From Paenibacillus xylanexedens (GTDB lineage Bacteria; Bacillota; Bacilli; Paenibacillales; Paenibacillaceae), in contig NZ_VEIO01000002.1 of the NCBI RefSeq assembly GCF_007680605.1, forward strand, positions 305,804 through 369,803: 64,000 nt of DNA, written 5' to 3'. A program made the translations under genes and the position numbers. Within the stretch, counting starts at the first letter, position 1. Each line of letters begins with the position of its first letter. Shown one piece after another: positions 8,553-16,722 of this stretch. The notes below the pieces were generated by a model. It searched no databases. It was not told the DNA's origin and saw only the letters and a list, made by a program, of their open reading frames with translations.

Positions 8553-9614
8553 TTAAGCCGAATCCCTTGGAATCAATGTGGTGGACAACATGACCGTCTC
8601 TTTCGGTGTTCCGGGGCGTTCGATTCGACGCTTTAAAGCCTCGACGGCTCGTTGTCCAAGTTCCTCTTTGCACAAATGTACCGTTGTCAACGGTGGAGAT
8701 GAGGTGGCAGCGGTGTACACATTGTCAATTCCGATGACCAGACAATCCTGTGGTACCGAGACGCTCATCTGCCCAAGCTTCTGCATCCATTGTAAGGCAA
8801 TATCGTCATTCGCCCCAATCCACGCATCGGGTCGTTCTTCAGCAGGAAGTCGCTCGATGGTATCAGCGAGCTTGTTCACCCATTCCCCGTTTTCATAGGC
8901 TACATTCCAAGCTTGAAAGCCCACTTCTTCCCTTGCCTCGGTATGAAAATGATTCAAAGCGAGCTCAATTCCAATCTTGCGCTGTGCAAAACTTGCGGCA
9001 CGTCCGTCATCGGTAATCAGACCGATGCGTCTGCATTGCTTCGACAGGAGATATCTGGCCGCAGTAATGCCAGCTTCCAGATTATCATGACTGATCGTAT
9101 CACAGTTCAGCAAAGGCTCTTGGTGATCGACCAAAATCATGGGGTGGCCTGTCTGTACCAGCGTTTGCAGCACGGTATGCGGAAAAGATCCCATAACGAT
9201 AATTCCGGCACAACGTGTCCAGTCGAGATGAGGTGCGATGGCTTTTTCAGGTGAAATCTCCTTGCCCGGTAAGTCCAGTGAAGGTGACACAATGACGTGA
9301 TGCCAGCCTTGCTCGTTACAGCCAGAGATGATGCCTGACAGCACACGCTGCCAATAGTGCGGCTCACCGCGGTTAAGCTGATTCATACATATTAGGGCAA
9401 ATGGAGGTTCGGCTGCATGAGCCTTATTGGTATTCGCAGTATGACCCGCCGAGCCGGGTGTGTTCTGGCGATACCCGAGTGCACGGGCAAGTTCCAGAAC
9501 ACGTGCACGCGTAGATTCGCTGACACCGGTTTTACCGCTGAGCGCGCGGGACACGGCATATTTGGATAACCCCAGCTGGTCAGCCAGCGTCTGGATCGAT
9601 ACTTTTCGAGACAT
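8553..9614 (-). CDS. LacI-family transcriptional regulator of the GH125 gene
   Basis: A 353-residue repressor with the LacI-type helix-turn-helix at the N-terminus (VSIQTLADQLGLSKYAVSRA, then hinge residues RARVLELARALGY). A periplasmic-binding-protein-like sugar-binding core follows at about 75-345 (ALICMNQLN, IIVMGSFPHTVL, RIGLITDDGRAASFAQRKIG, PDAWIGANDDIALQ). AAAGGAGT precedes the ATG. It is divergent from the GH125 mannosidase, and a perfect palindrome with a central CG lies over that gene's start of transcription, which fits direct repression relieved by a mannoside. The inducer is unknown. Confidence 0.92.
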   Translation of the reverse strand: MSRKVSIQTLADQLGLSKYAVSRALSGKTGVSESTRARVLELARALGYRQNTPGSAGHTANTNKAHAAEPPFALICMNQLNRGEPHYWQRVLSGIISGCNEQGWHHVIVSPSLDLPGKEISPEKAIAPHLDWTRCAGIIVMGSFPHTVLQTLVQTGHPMILVDHQEPLLNCDTISHDNLEAGITAARYLLSKQCRRIGLITDDGRAASFAQRKIGIELALNHFHTEAREEVGFQAWNVAYENGEWVNKLADTIERLPAEERPDAWIGANDDIALQWMQKLGQMSVSVPQDCLVIGIDNVYTAATSSPPLTTVHLCKEELGQRAVEALKRRIERPGTPKETVMLSTTLIPRDSA

Positions 9615-9720
9615 ATGATTACTCCTTTTATGTACAGATGGATAAACCTGATTTTATCAGTAGGTAAATGACTTGTGTCATATGGGTAGCTGATTGAATA
9701 GGAAACTGTTTAATTGTGAA

Positions 9721-9749
9721 TTGACGTGCCTGCATGGAACAGGTACACT
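9721..9749 (+). promoter_or_regulatory. Sigma-A promoter of the GH125 gene
   Basis: TTGACG at 9721-9726 and TACACT at 9744-9749 are separated by exactly 17 bp. Transcription would begin near 9756, at the edge of the palindrome. Confidence 0.7.
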
Positions 9750-9755
9750 TACAGG

Positions 9756-9771
9756 ATAATAACGTTATTAT
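9756..9771. promoter_or_regulatory. LacI-type operator, 16-bp perfect palindrome
   Basis: ATAATAACGTTATTAT is a perfect palindrome with the central CG typical of LacI-family operators. It starts at the predicted +1 of the GH125 gene and lies between it and the divergent lacI-type gene. Confidence 0.75.
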
Positions 9772-9807
9772 AATTTATAATAACAAAAATAACAATAGTT
9801 CGATTGG

Positions 9808-9849
9808 AAGGTTATTCTGTCATTGGAGTGCAGATGTAAACTCTTTAGC
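9808..9849 (+). repeat. Relic of the right end of the 239-bp element
   Basis: This stretch matches 42540-42581: the first 15 bases (AGGTTATTCTGTCAT) are identical, and GGAGTG, TGTAAA and TCTTTAG blocks follow in the same order and spacing. The terminal inverted repeat itself has decayed. It forms part of the 5' leader of the GH125 mRNA. Confidence 0.6.
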
Positions 9850-9884
9850 TGGGCTAATTTATAAATTAAAAGGAGAGGACTCCC

Positions 9885-11204
9885 ATGGATCAGTTCAGAT
9901 TACCTAAAATCCCGATGCCTGAGCTAGAATTGCCCCAAGCTGTTAGCGATGTTTTGGCTGAAGCAGACGATCGCTTGAAGCACAGACCGAAGCTGCTGGC
10001 TCAGTTTCGCAATTGTTTTCCGAATACTCTCGAAACGACCACCAAACTGTTAGATGACGGTACAACCTTTGTGATTACGGGAGATATCCCCGCCATGTGG
10101 CTCCGGGATTCGGTGGAGCAAGTGATGCATTATGTTCCGCTGGCGAAGCATGACCTGCAGTTGCAACGGATTATCGGAGGGCTGATTAAACGGCATACGT
10201 TCTATGCAGATATAGACATCTATGCGAACGCGTTTAACGAAACGGCCAATGGCTGGCACTGGGACGCGAATGATGAGACAGAAATGTCACCTTGGGTATG
10301 GGAACGGAAGTTTGAACTGGATTCGTTGTGTTTCTCCATGAAGCTGGCCTATACATACTGGCGTGAGACTGAGCTTACAGACATCTTTGATGAACGTTTT
10401 AAAAAGGTCATGGAGCAGATCTTGCACCTGTGGGAAACGGAACAGCATCATGCAGAGCAATCCCCGTATCGATTCATGCGGCGTAACTGCCCGGCGCACG
10501 ATACGCTGCGTAACGAGGGAATGGGGATGCCAGTAAACTATACGGGCATGATCTGGTCGGGCTTTCGCCCAAGCGACGATGCCTGTGATTTTCACTACAA
10601 TATTCCGTCCAATATGTTCGCCGCAGTGACGCTGAGCCAGATGGGGGAGATTACGAAATGGGTGTTCCGTGACGAACAGCTGGTGAGCCGTATGGCGCGC
10701 CTGGAGGAGGAGATCCGGCACGGCATTGCCCTGTATGGTACCTACCGTCATCCGGTGTATGGTCAGATTTACGCTTATGAAACGGACGGTTATGGCAACG
10801 TTTGTCTAATGGATGATGCGGGCACACCAGGACTGATGTCGATTCCGTATATCGGATATGTATCCGTGGATGATGTGGTGTATCAGAATACAAGGCGTTT
10901 TATTTTGAGTAAAGAAAATCCGTATTACTATGAGGGCACAGCAGCCAAAGGCATCGGCAGCCCGCACACCCCTCCAGGGTATATCTGGCATATGGCATTA
11001 TCCATGCAAGGACTAACGGCAGACAATGACGCCGAGATGCTGGCCATGATTGATTTACTGGAGAGCACGGATGCGGGAACGGGGTATATGCACGAGGGTT
11101 TTCATGCCGATGATCCGCATACGTATACGCGTCCATGGTTCGCATGGTCCAACAGTTTGTTTGCGCAGTTGGTGTACAAGGCGATGAAGAAGCGGATTTT
11201 GTAG
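9885..11204 (+). CDS. Glycoside hydrolase family 125 exo-alpha-1,6-mannosidase
   Basis: A 439-residue cytoplasmic enzyme of family GH125 (formerly DUF1237). Typical signatures are TTFVITGDIPAMWLRDSVEQ near residue 65, DIYANAFNETANGWHWD near 110, WVWERKFELDSLCF near 138, MIWSGFRPSDDACDFHYNIP near 220 and the C-terminal GYMHEGFHADDPHTYTRPWF. Members remove alpha-1,6-linked mannose by an inverting mechanism. There is no signal peptide, so it should act on imported mannose-containing glycans. AAAAGGAGAGG precedes the ATG. It stands alone under the LacI-type repressor; no sugar transporter is adjacent. Confidence 0.92.
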   Translation: MDQFRLPKIPMPELELPQAVSDVLAEADDRLKHRPKLLAQFRNCFPNTLETTTKLLDDGTTFVITGDIPAMWLRDSVEQVMHYVPLAKHDLQLQRIIGGLIKRHTFYADIDIYANAFNETANGWHWDANDETEMSPWVWERKFELDSLCFSMKLAYTYWRETELTDIFDERFKKVMEQILHLWETEQHHAEQSPYRFMRRNCPAHDTLRNEGMGMPVNYTGMIWSGFRPSDDACDFHYNIPSNMFAAVTLSQMGEITKWVFRDEQLVSRMARLEEEIRHGIALYGTYRHPVYGQIYAYETDGYGNVCLMDDAGTPGLMSIPYIGYVSVDDVVYQNTRRFILSKENPYYYEGTAAKGIGSPHTPPGYIWHMALSMQGLTADNDAEMLAMIDLLESTDAGTGYMHEGFHADDPHTYTRPWFAWSNSLFAQLVYKAMKKRIL

Positions 11205-11211
11205 GTGAATA

Positions 11212-11245
11212 AAAACAGCCGTTCCAATGTTGGAATGGCTGTTTT
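11212..11245. terminator. Bidirectional terminator
   Basis: AAAACAGCC at 11212 and GGCTGTTTT at 11237-11245 flank an inner TTCCAA/TTGGAA stem. It lies between the convergent mannosidase and acetyltransferase genes. Confidence 0.9.
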
Positions 11246-11267
11246 CCTTATACTACTGGAACCTTCG

Positions 11268-11813
11268 TTACTTGAATAACTTATACCAGTATAGAGTGGT
11301 ATCGATATTAGGAGTATAGGACTGTTTGAGTGTGTCGGCTCCGCCTAGTATGAAACCCTGTTTCACATAGAATCGGCATGCACCCAGATTATCATCTTGT
11401 GCTTCCAGCGACATGCCGATAAGGTTTCTTTGTTTTGCCCATTCTTCTGCTTTATGGAGGAGCAACGTTCCGACTCCACTGCCTCTATACTCTTTTTTCG
11501 TAGCAATGTTTTCAATATAACAGAAGCGATTCCAATCCTTGATGATTCTAATCTGTCCTATACAAACCTGGTTCATATACGCTAAAAACAACATTTTATC
11601 TTCCTGGTTGATATATTCGTTCCAATCCAGTCTGTCATCCGGAAAACGCGTTTCTTTCGGTTCATCGAAAAGGACTTCTTCATAGGTCCATTGTCCAGAT
11701 TGTAAACTGGGGATGATTTTACCGAATAACGTAAAATAATCGTTTGTCGTATGGATATCCTCTATTAAGTCCGCATTTAATGGAGAAATCATAATTTCAC
11801 TTTCACTATGCAA
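11268..11813 (-). CDS. GNAT acetyltransferase, streptothricin acetyltransferase (SatA)-like
   Basis: A 181-residue GNAT protein. The acetyl-CoA loop is ATKKEYRGSGVGTLLLHKAE near residue 105, and the C-terminal part MSLEAQDDNLGACRFYVKQG matches the SatA group (SLETQNNNVAACKFYEKCG in my memory of Bacillus SatA). Those enzymes acetylate and inactivate streptothricin; related GNATs have other amine substrates, so resistance is only a possibility. The start is TTG at 11813 with AAAGGAAG about ten bases ahead; an ATG seven codons in lacks a good site. It appears to be a single-gene unit. Confidence 0.72.
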   Translation of the reverse strand: MHSESEIMISPLNADLIEDIHTTNDYFTLFGKIIPSLQSGQWTYEEVLFDEPKETRFPDDRLDWNEYINQEDKMLFLAYMNQVCIGQIRIIKDWNRFCYIENIATKKEYRGSGVGTLLLHKAEEWAKQRNLIGMSLEAQDDNLGACRFYVKQGFILGGADTLKQSYTPNIDTTLYWYKLFK

Positions 11814-11883
11814 TAAGAATCACTTCCTTTTATGCGCTTGAAAATATTTATTGAAACAACATTAACTCTAATCTTGCTCAAGC

Positions 11884-12951
11884 TCAGGATGACGGCCCTG
11901 TTGTTTTCAATAAATCGGCAACCAGCACCTTTTGTCCGGTACGTGCGCTTTCGAGGGACGCGAGCACCATAGCCATGCTGTATTGATTGTCGCTGCAATC
12001 CGTTTCGGGCAGCCGATCTTCTTCTAGTGCAGCGAACATCTCTTCAAGACACCCGTGGTGTCCGGCTTTGTCCATTACAGGCAGTTCGGCTTCGATTCGT
12101 TCCGGACGCTGAAGGAAAGACGGTTTGCCATCAGCCTCCAGCGCGAGTGTGTTGACCACTTCAGCATAGATGTCGTCATGACCATCCCAGATGGCGGTTC
12201 CTTTTTCACCCGTCACACGCCAGCTTGCTTCCCAGGATGTCGGCACGCCCTCGGCACACCAAGACCCCCGGTAATCGAACACAGACCCGTCGGACATCTC
12301 GAAAATACATATCGCCATCGCATTGCCCTTATACCAGGAACCTGGAGGATTGAATTCGTGACAGTACACCGACACCGGATCTGCACCGAGGATATAACGC
12401 GCTTGATCAAAGGTATGTATCGCCATATCCAGCAAAAGCGGGCTGTCCATGAGGTCGCGGAAACCGCCAAAGTGTGCCCCGATAAAGAAGTCTGCTCCTG
12501 CATATCCCGGCTTCCCAATCGTTCCGCTGGAAATGAGTTGCCGATAGGCACGGATGCGAGGATCAAACCTGCGGTTCTGCATCACCGCTTGAATACGTCC
12601 CGTACTGCGGGCGGTTTGCACAATGTCCGTACAGTCCGAGAAGGATTCTGCCAGCGGTTTTTCGCCAAAGACGTGACAACCTGCCTGTAGCGCGGTCATC
12701 GCAATATGATAATGGCTGGAAGGGATGGTCACATCAAATACGATGTTGGCATCGACGGCTTCAAGGGCATCACCAATGTTAGTAAAGATTGGACAGGATA
12801 TATTGTGTCGCTTGGCAAAAGATGACGCAGCTTCCTCGTAGAGATCAACGAGTCCCACGATTTCCGTATCTGGTCGCTCTTTGGCATAGTCCGCCCAAGT
12901 GTTTGCCATTGCCCCGCAACCTGCGATGATAACCCGATAAGGGTAGGTCAT
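11884..12951 (-). CDS. Gfo/Idh/MocA-family NAD(P)-dependent oxidoreductase
   Basis: A 355-residue two-domain dehydrogenase. The N-terminal Rossmann fold opens with YRVIIAGCGAMANTWADYAK (nucleotide loop GxGxxA-like), and the family motif EKP occurs in CHVFGEKPLAESFSD near residue 95. The C-terminal half is the alpha/beta substrate domain with LLDMAIHTFDQARYILG. Such enzymes oxidise or epimerise sugars, sugar acids or inositols. The start at 12951 follows GAGGGAG. The neighbouring isomerase-fold gene on the same strand and the divergent AraC regulator suggest a small sugar-catabolic unit; the substrate is unknown. Confidence 0.85.
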   Translation of the reverse strand: MTYPYRVIIAGCGAMANTWADYAKERPDTEIVGLVDLYEEAASSFAKRHNISCPIFTNIGDALEAVDANIVFDVTIPSSHYHIAMTALQAGCHVFGEKPLAESFSDCTDIVQTARSTGRIQAVMQNRRFDPRIRAYRQLISSGTIGKPGYAGADFFIGAHFGGFRDLMDSPLLLDMAIHTFDQARYILGADPVSVYCHEFNPPGSWYKGNAMAICIFEMSDGSVFDYRGSWCAEGVPTSWEASWRVTGEKGTAIWDGHDDIYAEVVNTLALEADGKPSFLQRPERIEAELPVMDKAGHHGCLEEMFAALEEDRLPETDCSDNQYSMAMVLASLESARTGQKVLVADLLKTTGPSS

Positions 12952-13119
12952 ATGCTCAACTCCCTCATATAGATGCATAGATGTTATTGATCCAAGTTAT
13001 AAGTTATTGCTTCATATAAATAGTACTTGTGATTGTGACGTGATTTTGTATTTTCTGGGCATATGTGTAACCCGGTCTTCATGCCTTCCATGCCTCTAGG
13101 TCTTTATGTCTTTAGATAA

Positions 13120-14016
13120 TTATACCGGGTTCGGCACAAAGCTACCCCCGCGGCAATGTTTTAAATAATTCAACGCATGTACTTGCCCGGTCATCTCAAG
13201 TTCGTCCCGGTACACCGGATCATGCCAGCCTTCAATGTCGATGGTGCCCTGGTAACCGTTCTGGCGCAAAATGGTGATGATATCTGCCCAATTGCTGTCT
13301 CCAAAGCCGGGGGTGCGATGCCATACAAATTCATGCGGGCCATGTACGCCGTGTTCTTTGACAATATCCCAGGCGATGGTTGCGTCTTTGCCATGCACGT
13401 GGAACACTTTCGGAGCCCATTTGCGAAGCTGTGGAATCGGGTCAATCAAGCTGACCATCTGGTGACAGGGTTCCCATTCCAGCCCCACATTTTCATCAGG
13501 AACGGCATTAAACATCATTTCCCAAGCGGTGGGGTTGTGAGCGATATTCCAGTCGCCGGTCTGCCACGTTCCACCCATATCACAATTTTCAAAAGCAATG
13601 CGTACACCCCGGTCTGCTGCCCGTCGTGCCAGTTCACCGAACACTTCCTTGAACCGTGGAATCGATTCGTTAATCGGTTGATTGGTCAGACGTCCGGTAA
13701 AACCGGAGACGATATCTGCCCCAAAAAGCTGTGCGTGGTCAATGACTCGCTCCCAGCTTGCCAAGGTGTCAGCGTTATCCCCTGTGCCGGTGAGCGGATT
13801 ACCAAATACACTTACAGCCGAAATGGTGATGCCTTGTTCGTCAACGATGTCGCGGACGCGTTTGGCGGTTTCTGCCAGATCAAGATTGCCCGTGCTTTGC
13901 CAGAACGTCAGGTTAAAGGATTCGAAGCCGTGTTGCAACATCTGCGGAATGACCCGAACGGCATCATGGCCGCCTACAAGGGTTCCGATACGAATGGATG
14001 GATTCATGGTTGTCAT
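13120..14016 (-). CDS. Sugar phosphate isomerase/epimerase-like TIM-barrel protein
   Basis: A 298-residue xylose-isomerase-like TIM barrel (AP endonuclease 2 superfamily). Metal-binding residues of the family are seen in RIAFENCDMGG near 143, NVGLEWEPCHQ near 180, FHVHGKDATI near 204 and GTIDIEGWHDP near 258. Members isomerise or epimerise ketoses and inosose derivatives. ATTGGAGTGA is next to the ATG. The Gfo/Idh gene lies downstream on the same strand after about 170 bp, and an AraC gene is divergent. Conversion of a sugar or inositol together with that oxidoreductase is a reasonable inference. Confidence 0.82.
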   Translation of the reverse strand: MTTMNPSIRIGTLVGGHDAVRVIPQMLQHGFESFNLTFWQSTGNLDLAETAKRVRDIVDEQGITISAVSVFGNPLTGTGDNADTLASWERVIDHAQLFGADIVSGFTGRLTNQPINESIPRFKEVFGELARRAADRGVRIAFENCDMGGTWQTGDWNIAHNPTAWEMMFNAVPDENVGLEWEPCHQMVSLIDPIPQLRKWAPKVFHVHGKDATIAWDIVKEHGVHGPHEFVWHRTPGFGDSNWADIITILRQNGYQGTIDIEGWHDPVYRDELEMTGQVHALNYLKHCRGGSFVPNPV

Positions 14017-14137
14017 TCACTCCAATATTGGCTTATAGTACTTCGTGACACACTCATTATAGCCTTGGATCTATGGGAAGGCTCTAAACAATTTTGTGCT
14101 TTATTAGTCGGATTTTGTGGTGAGGAGGAAGAAAGCT

Positions 14138-15037
14138 ATGCTGGACTTGAAAGCGCTTCATGAGGATACGCGAATTGATCATAAATCCCATCCGTTTCAG
14201 TTGTTCCAAAATCGCTGTTCTGCGAAAAAAACGGAAGAATGTATATTATATCTGCACTGGCATGAGCACTTTGAATGGATCATTATGCGTAAGGGGAGAG
14301 CGGTATTTCATATTGATAGCCGACCTTATGAAGCTGAGGCAGGAGAAATCATCATCATTCCGGGCGGTGCACTGCATGTCGGTTACGCCCTGGATGAGGG
14401 AGATGTACATTATGACTCGGTTGTAGTTAATCGTGCCTTGTTTCAGGATTTTGCGAGCGATCCTGTGCATGAGCAGTATGTCGCGCCCTATCTGGAAGGC
14501 AGTGTACGGTTCCCGGTCAAACCGGCCGCAGAGAATGCATCCTGTGCCGGGTATTATTCCTTATTAAATGAAGCTGTGGAAGAGATGGCGACGCAGCCTC
14601 CGGCGTACCAGCTTGTGGTGAAGTCTAAACTGCACGCGTTGTTTACGCTGATGGCCCGGACGTTTATGCCGCATCAGTTGCGGGATCGATCGGGTGCAGT
14701 ATATTTTCCTAACCGCGAGCGGTTCAAGCAGTTGATTGCACAGATTGAGGCGGATCCGCAGGAGAAATTGTCGGTTGGTGAAGCGGCAAGCCAAGTGGGG
14801 TTGAACGTATATCATTTCTGCAAAATGTTCAAAAAGCTGACCGGTCGTACGCTCGTAGAATACGTAAACGGATGCAGAATGAGCGAGGCTGAGCGCCTAC
14901 TACAAGGTAGCAGCCTCACAGTTACGGAAATAGCCGCCCAGGTGGGATGCGACAATGCGAACTATTTTACAAAATTATTCAAGCAGTACAAGGGCATGAC
15001 GCCATCGCAGGCACGGGGAATGAAGGGTGAAAAGTGA
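14138..15037 (+). CDS. AraC-family transcriptional regulator with cupin domain
   Basis: A 299-residue regulator. Residues 30-100 form a cupin-like sensor (YLHWHEHFEWIIMRKGRAVF, EAEAGEIIIIPGGALHVGY). The C-terminal 100 residues are the AraC double helix-turn-helix (KLSVGEAASQVGLNVYHFCK and LTVTEIAAQVGCDNANYFTK, ending in YKGMTPSQAR). ATG 14138 is chosen because GAGGAGGAAG lies ahead; a GTG at 14117 in frame is less likely. It is divergent from the isomerase gene with 121 bp between, so it probably controls that gene and perhaps the oxidoreductase. Confidence 0.9.
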   Translation: MLDLKALHEDTRIDHKSHPFQLFQNRCSAKKTEECILYLHWHEHFEWIIMRKGRAVFHIDSRPYEAEAGEIIIIPGGALHVGYALDEGDVHYDSVVVNRALFQDFASDPVHEQYVAPYLEGSVRFPVKPAAENASCAGYYSLLNEAVEEMATQPPAYQLVVKSKLHALFTLMARTFMPHQLRDRSGAVYFPNRERFKQLIAQIEADPQEKLSVGEAASQVGLNVYHFCKMFKKLTGRTLVEYVNGCRMSEAERLLQGSSLTVTEIAAQVGCDNANYFTKLFKQYKGMTPSQARGMKGEK

Positions 15038-15103
15038 CTGTTGGAAAGATGATGCAGATCGAGCTGGAATGGTGAAGGTGTATAGAGGAAAAGGGTAAAG
15101 TTC

Positions 15104-15141
15104 CCCGGGTTTAACCGATTTTCGGCTCGGCTAAACCCGGG
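15104..15141 (+). terminator. Strong hairpin after the araC-type gene, no T-run
   Basis: CCCGGGTTTA at 15104-15113 pairs with TAAACCCGGG at 15132-15141, and an inner CCG/CGG extends the stem. No T-run follows, so it may act as an mRNA 3' stabiliser or a factor-assisted terminator. Confidence 0.5.
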
Positions 15142-15318
15142 TGGATGGGGAAGGGATATAAACCTGTGTGCAAACCTTAAAGCTGTAACTGCCTATACGG
15201 TGTAGATGTCGAAAACGCATAAACAGAATAACTGATTATACAGTGCTGATGGCGCAAAAAGCATATGTAGCATTAACAGCATATGCATTATAAAGTCGGC
15301 TTTCGGGATCTCGCGGTT

Positions 15319-16002
15319 TTACTTCAGAAATCTGGAGAACAGTCGATTGGCTTTCTTGGAGAGGTCTTCCATTTTGAGATTAGCCTGATCGAGCTGGTTA
15401 TATGCCCATTTAATCGTTTGTAGCATACGGGGGGATATGGGCGTACCTTTGATGCGTGGATAGATGTTGTGGTAGGCCCACACGAGATGCTCCCAGCGAT
15501 GATCGTCTCCCTCCTGAATATACTCAGATACGTCCAGCACTTTGCCGCGTCCATTCTGGAGAAGCACATTTTTGAGATGGATGTCGCGCGGATTCAGTCC
15601 AAGGCGGCGAACCGCTTCTCGCGCTGCGTCTACATCGAGCATGACCTGCTCGGGGACGGGGATTCCTTTTTCCAAACATTCCAGCAAGGTGTCTCCAGGT
15701 TCGTAACTGATAACAAGTATATTTCTGCCGCTGCCGTAATACGTCGGGAAGTATGACAGCCCTTGAAGCTGGGCGTAGACCTGTTTTTCGTTATTTAATT
15801 TATCTAGAGCATGATCCGAATACATTTTGAAGGCATACTGCGGCAGCTGGTCATACGTAAATACAGCCGCATCCGTACCGATGCCAATGCAGTTGATTCC
15901 TGCTGCCTCGCCGATAATATTTACCAGCTCATTCCGATCGCTTCCGATGACTTGAATTTGTTGTAATGCTGCTTCTGCCTGGAACCAATCCGGCTGCTTC
16001 AT
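15319..16002 (-). CDS. Protein-kinase-fold protein, YrzF-like
   Basis: A 227-residue minimal kinase-fold protein. The small lobe has a Gly-containing strand (GIGTDAAVFTY) and a Lys in YAFKMYSDHALDKLNNE. The catalytic loop reads LGLNPRDIHLKNVLLQ, so the Asp and Asn of a kinase loop are kept but the HRD order is altered. The metal-binding DFG is replaced by LDVSEY. Similar short kinases such as YrzF of Bacillus exist; their targets are unclear. ATG 16002 follows AAAAGGAGG; a longer reading to 16110 would run into the repeat element and is not real. Single-gene unit. Confidence 0.68.
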   Translation of the reverse strand: MKQPDWFQAEAALQQIQVIGSDRNELVNIIGEAAGINCIGIGTDAAVFTYDQLPQYAFKMYSDHALDKLNNEKQVYAQLQGLSYFPTYYGSGRNILVISYEPGDTLLECLEKGIPVPEQVMLDVDAAREAVRRLGLNPRDIHLKNVLLQNGRGKVLDVSEYIQEGDDHRWEHLVWAYHNIYPRIKGTPISPRMLQTIKWAYNQLDQANLKMEDLSKKANRLFSRFLK

Positions 16003-16063
16003 GGGTGGCGCCTCCTTTTGGATATGCCTGTACATATTTTCAATTAGCCTTTCAACGCTCCCG

Positions 16064-16277
16064 CCAATTCTAACGATCAGGAGAAACCTTATTTCGCCCA
16101 AAATAGCCATGTTGAAATCCTAACGATCCGTAGAGACGCTATTTTGCGCAATTCGTCCGTTTTATCCCGTTTTCAACTGAAATCCGGCTAAATAGCGTCT
16201 CTGGTGATCGTTAGATTTTGAAACTCCGTCAAAACGGGCAAATAAGATCTGTGGTGATCGTTAGCGTCGACAGAGAG
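16064..16277. repeat. 214-bp interspersed repeat with nested inverted units, copy 1
   Basis: Outer ends are CTAACGATCA (16070-16079) and TGATCGTTAG (16255-16264). Inner copies are at 16120-16129 and 16205-16214. Each unit continues into about 15 further related bases ending in ATTT or starting with AAAT, giving two units per strand facing each other. A second copy without indels is at 23724-23937. The element is non-coding and lies just upstream of the kinase-like gene. Confidence 0.85.
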
Positions 16278-16437
16278 TTTTCCAACGAAATCTCACCTCA
16301 ACATTCCAACCCCATGCGTCATAACCTCTTGCCTCGACACGAGATAATCCACGGTATTTAACGTCTCACAATGGTTGGGATGCTCTCCTTTATATGAAGA
16401 CGAGCGGCACTTCTCTTCATCCTGATGTAACTATATA

Positions 16438-16453
16438 AACGATACGTATCGTT
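16438..16453. promoter_or_regulatory. Perfect 16-bp palindrome, possible operator
   Basis: AACGATACGTATCGTT is fully self-complementary and has the size of a TetR- or LacI-type operator. No such regulator gene is adjacent. Confidence 0.4.
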
Positions 16454-16722
16454 CCTCAAACGGTTGCGTGCACAAGAAAATAACGGAAGCCGGGTTGCGG
16501 CATGACGGCCAGGGCTTTATACTGTGAGCAATAAAAGGATCTTCCAGCCCAATGTGATGCGAAGGCGGATATGTAGAGTAAGTTCGGATGTTATGTTACA
16601 CAGATTAGTCCTCAATACATCCCTAAGGTATGCCCTTAGGTAATGTCTCTACAGTACGTCCCACAATATGGTATGTACCTTTGGCACGAGTAGATCCGAT
16701 ATACAGAAAGGCAGATTACCAT

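Larger units (their letters stand above)
16003..16722. other. 720-bp non-coding stretch: repeat, palindrome and small hairpin
   Basis: Besides the 214-bp repeat, it holds a perfect 16-bp palindrome at 16438-16453 and a CCTAAGG/CCTTAGG hairpin near 16621-16640. I see no convincing gene. The palindrome lies about 270 bp before the nuclease gene. Confidence 0.5.

Noticed and set aside
12055..12690. 211-codon plus-strand frame opposite the oxidoreductase gene
   Set aside because: Antisense shadow without a start site or known motifs.
13177..14163. 328-codon plus-strand frame opposite the isomerase gene
   Set aside because: Shadow of a real gene; it reads through the divergent promoter region and has no family features.
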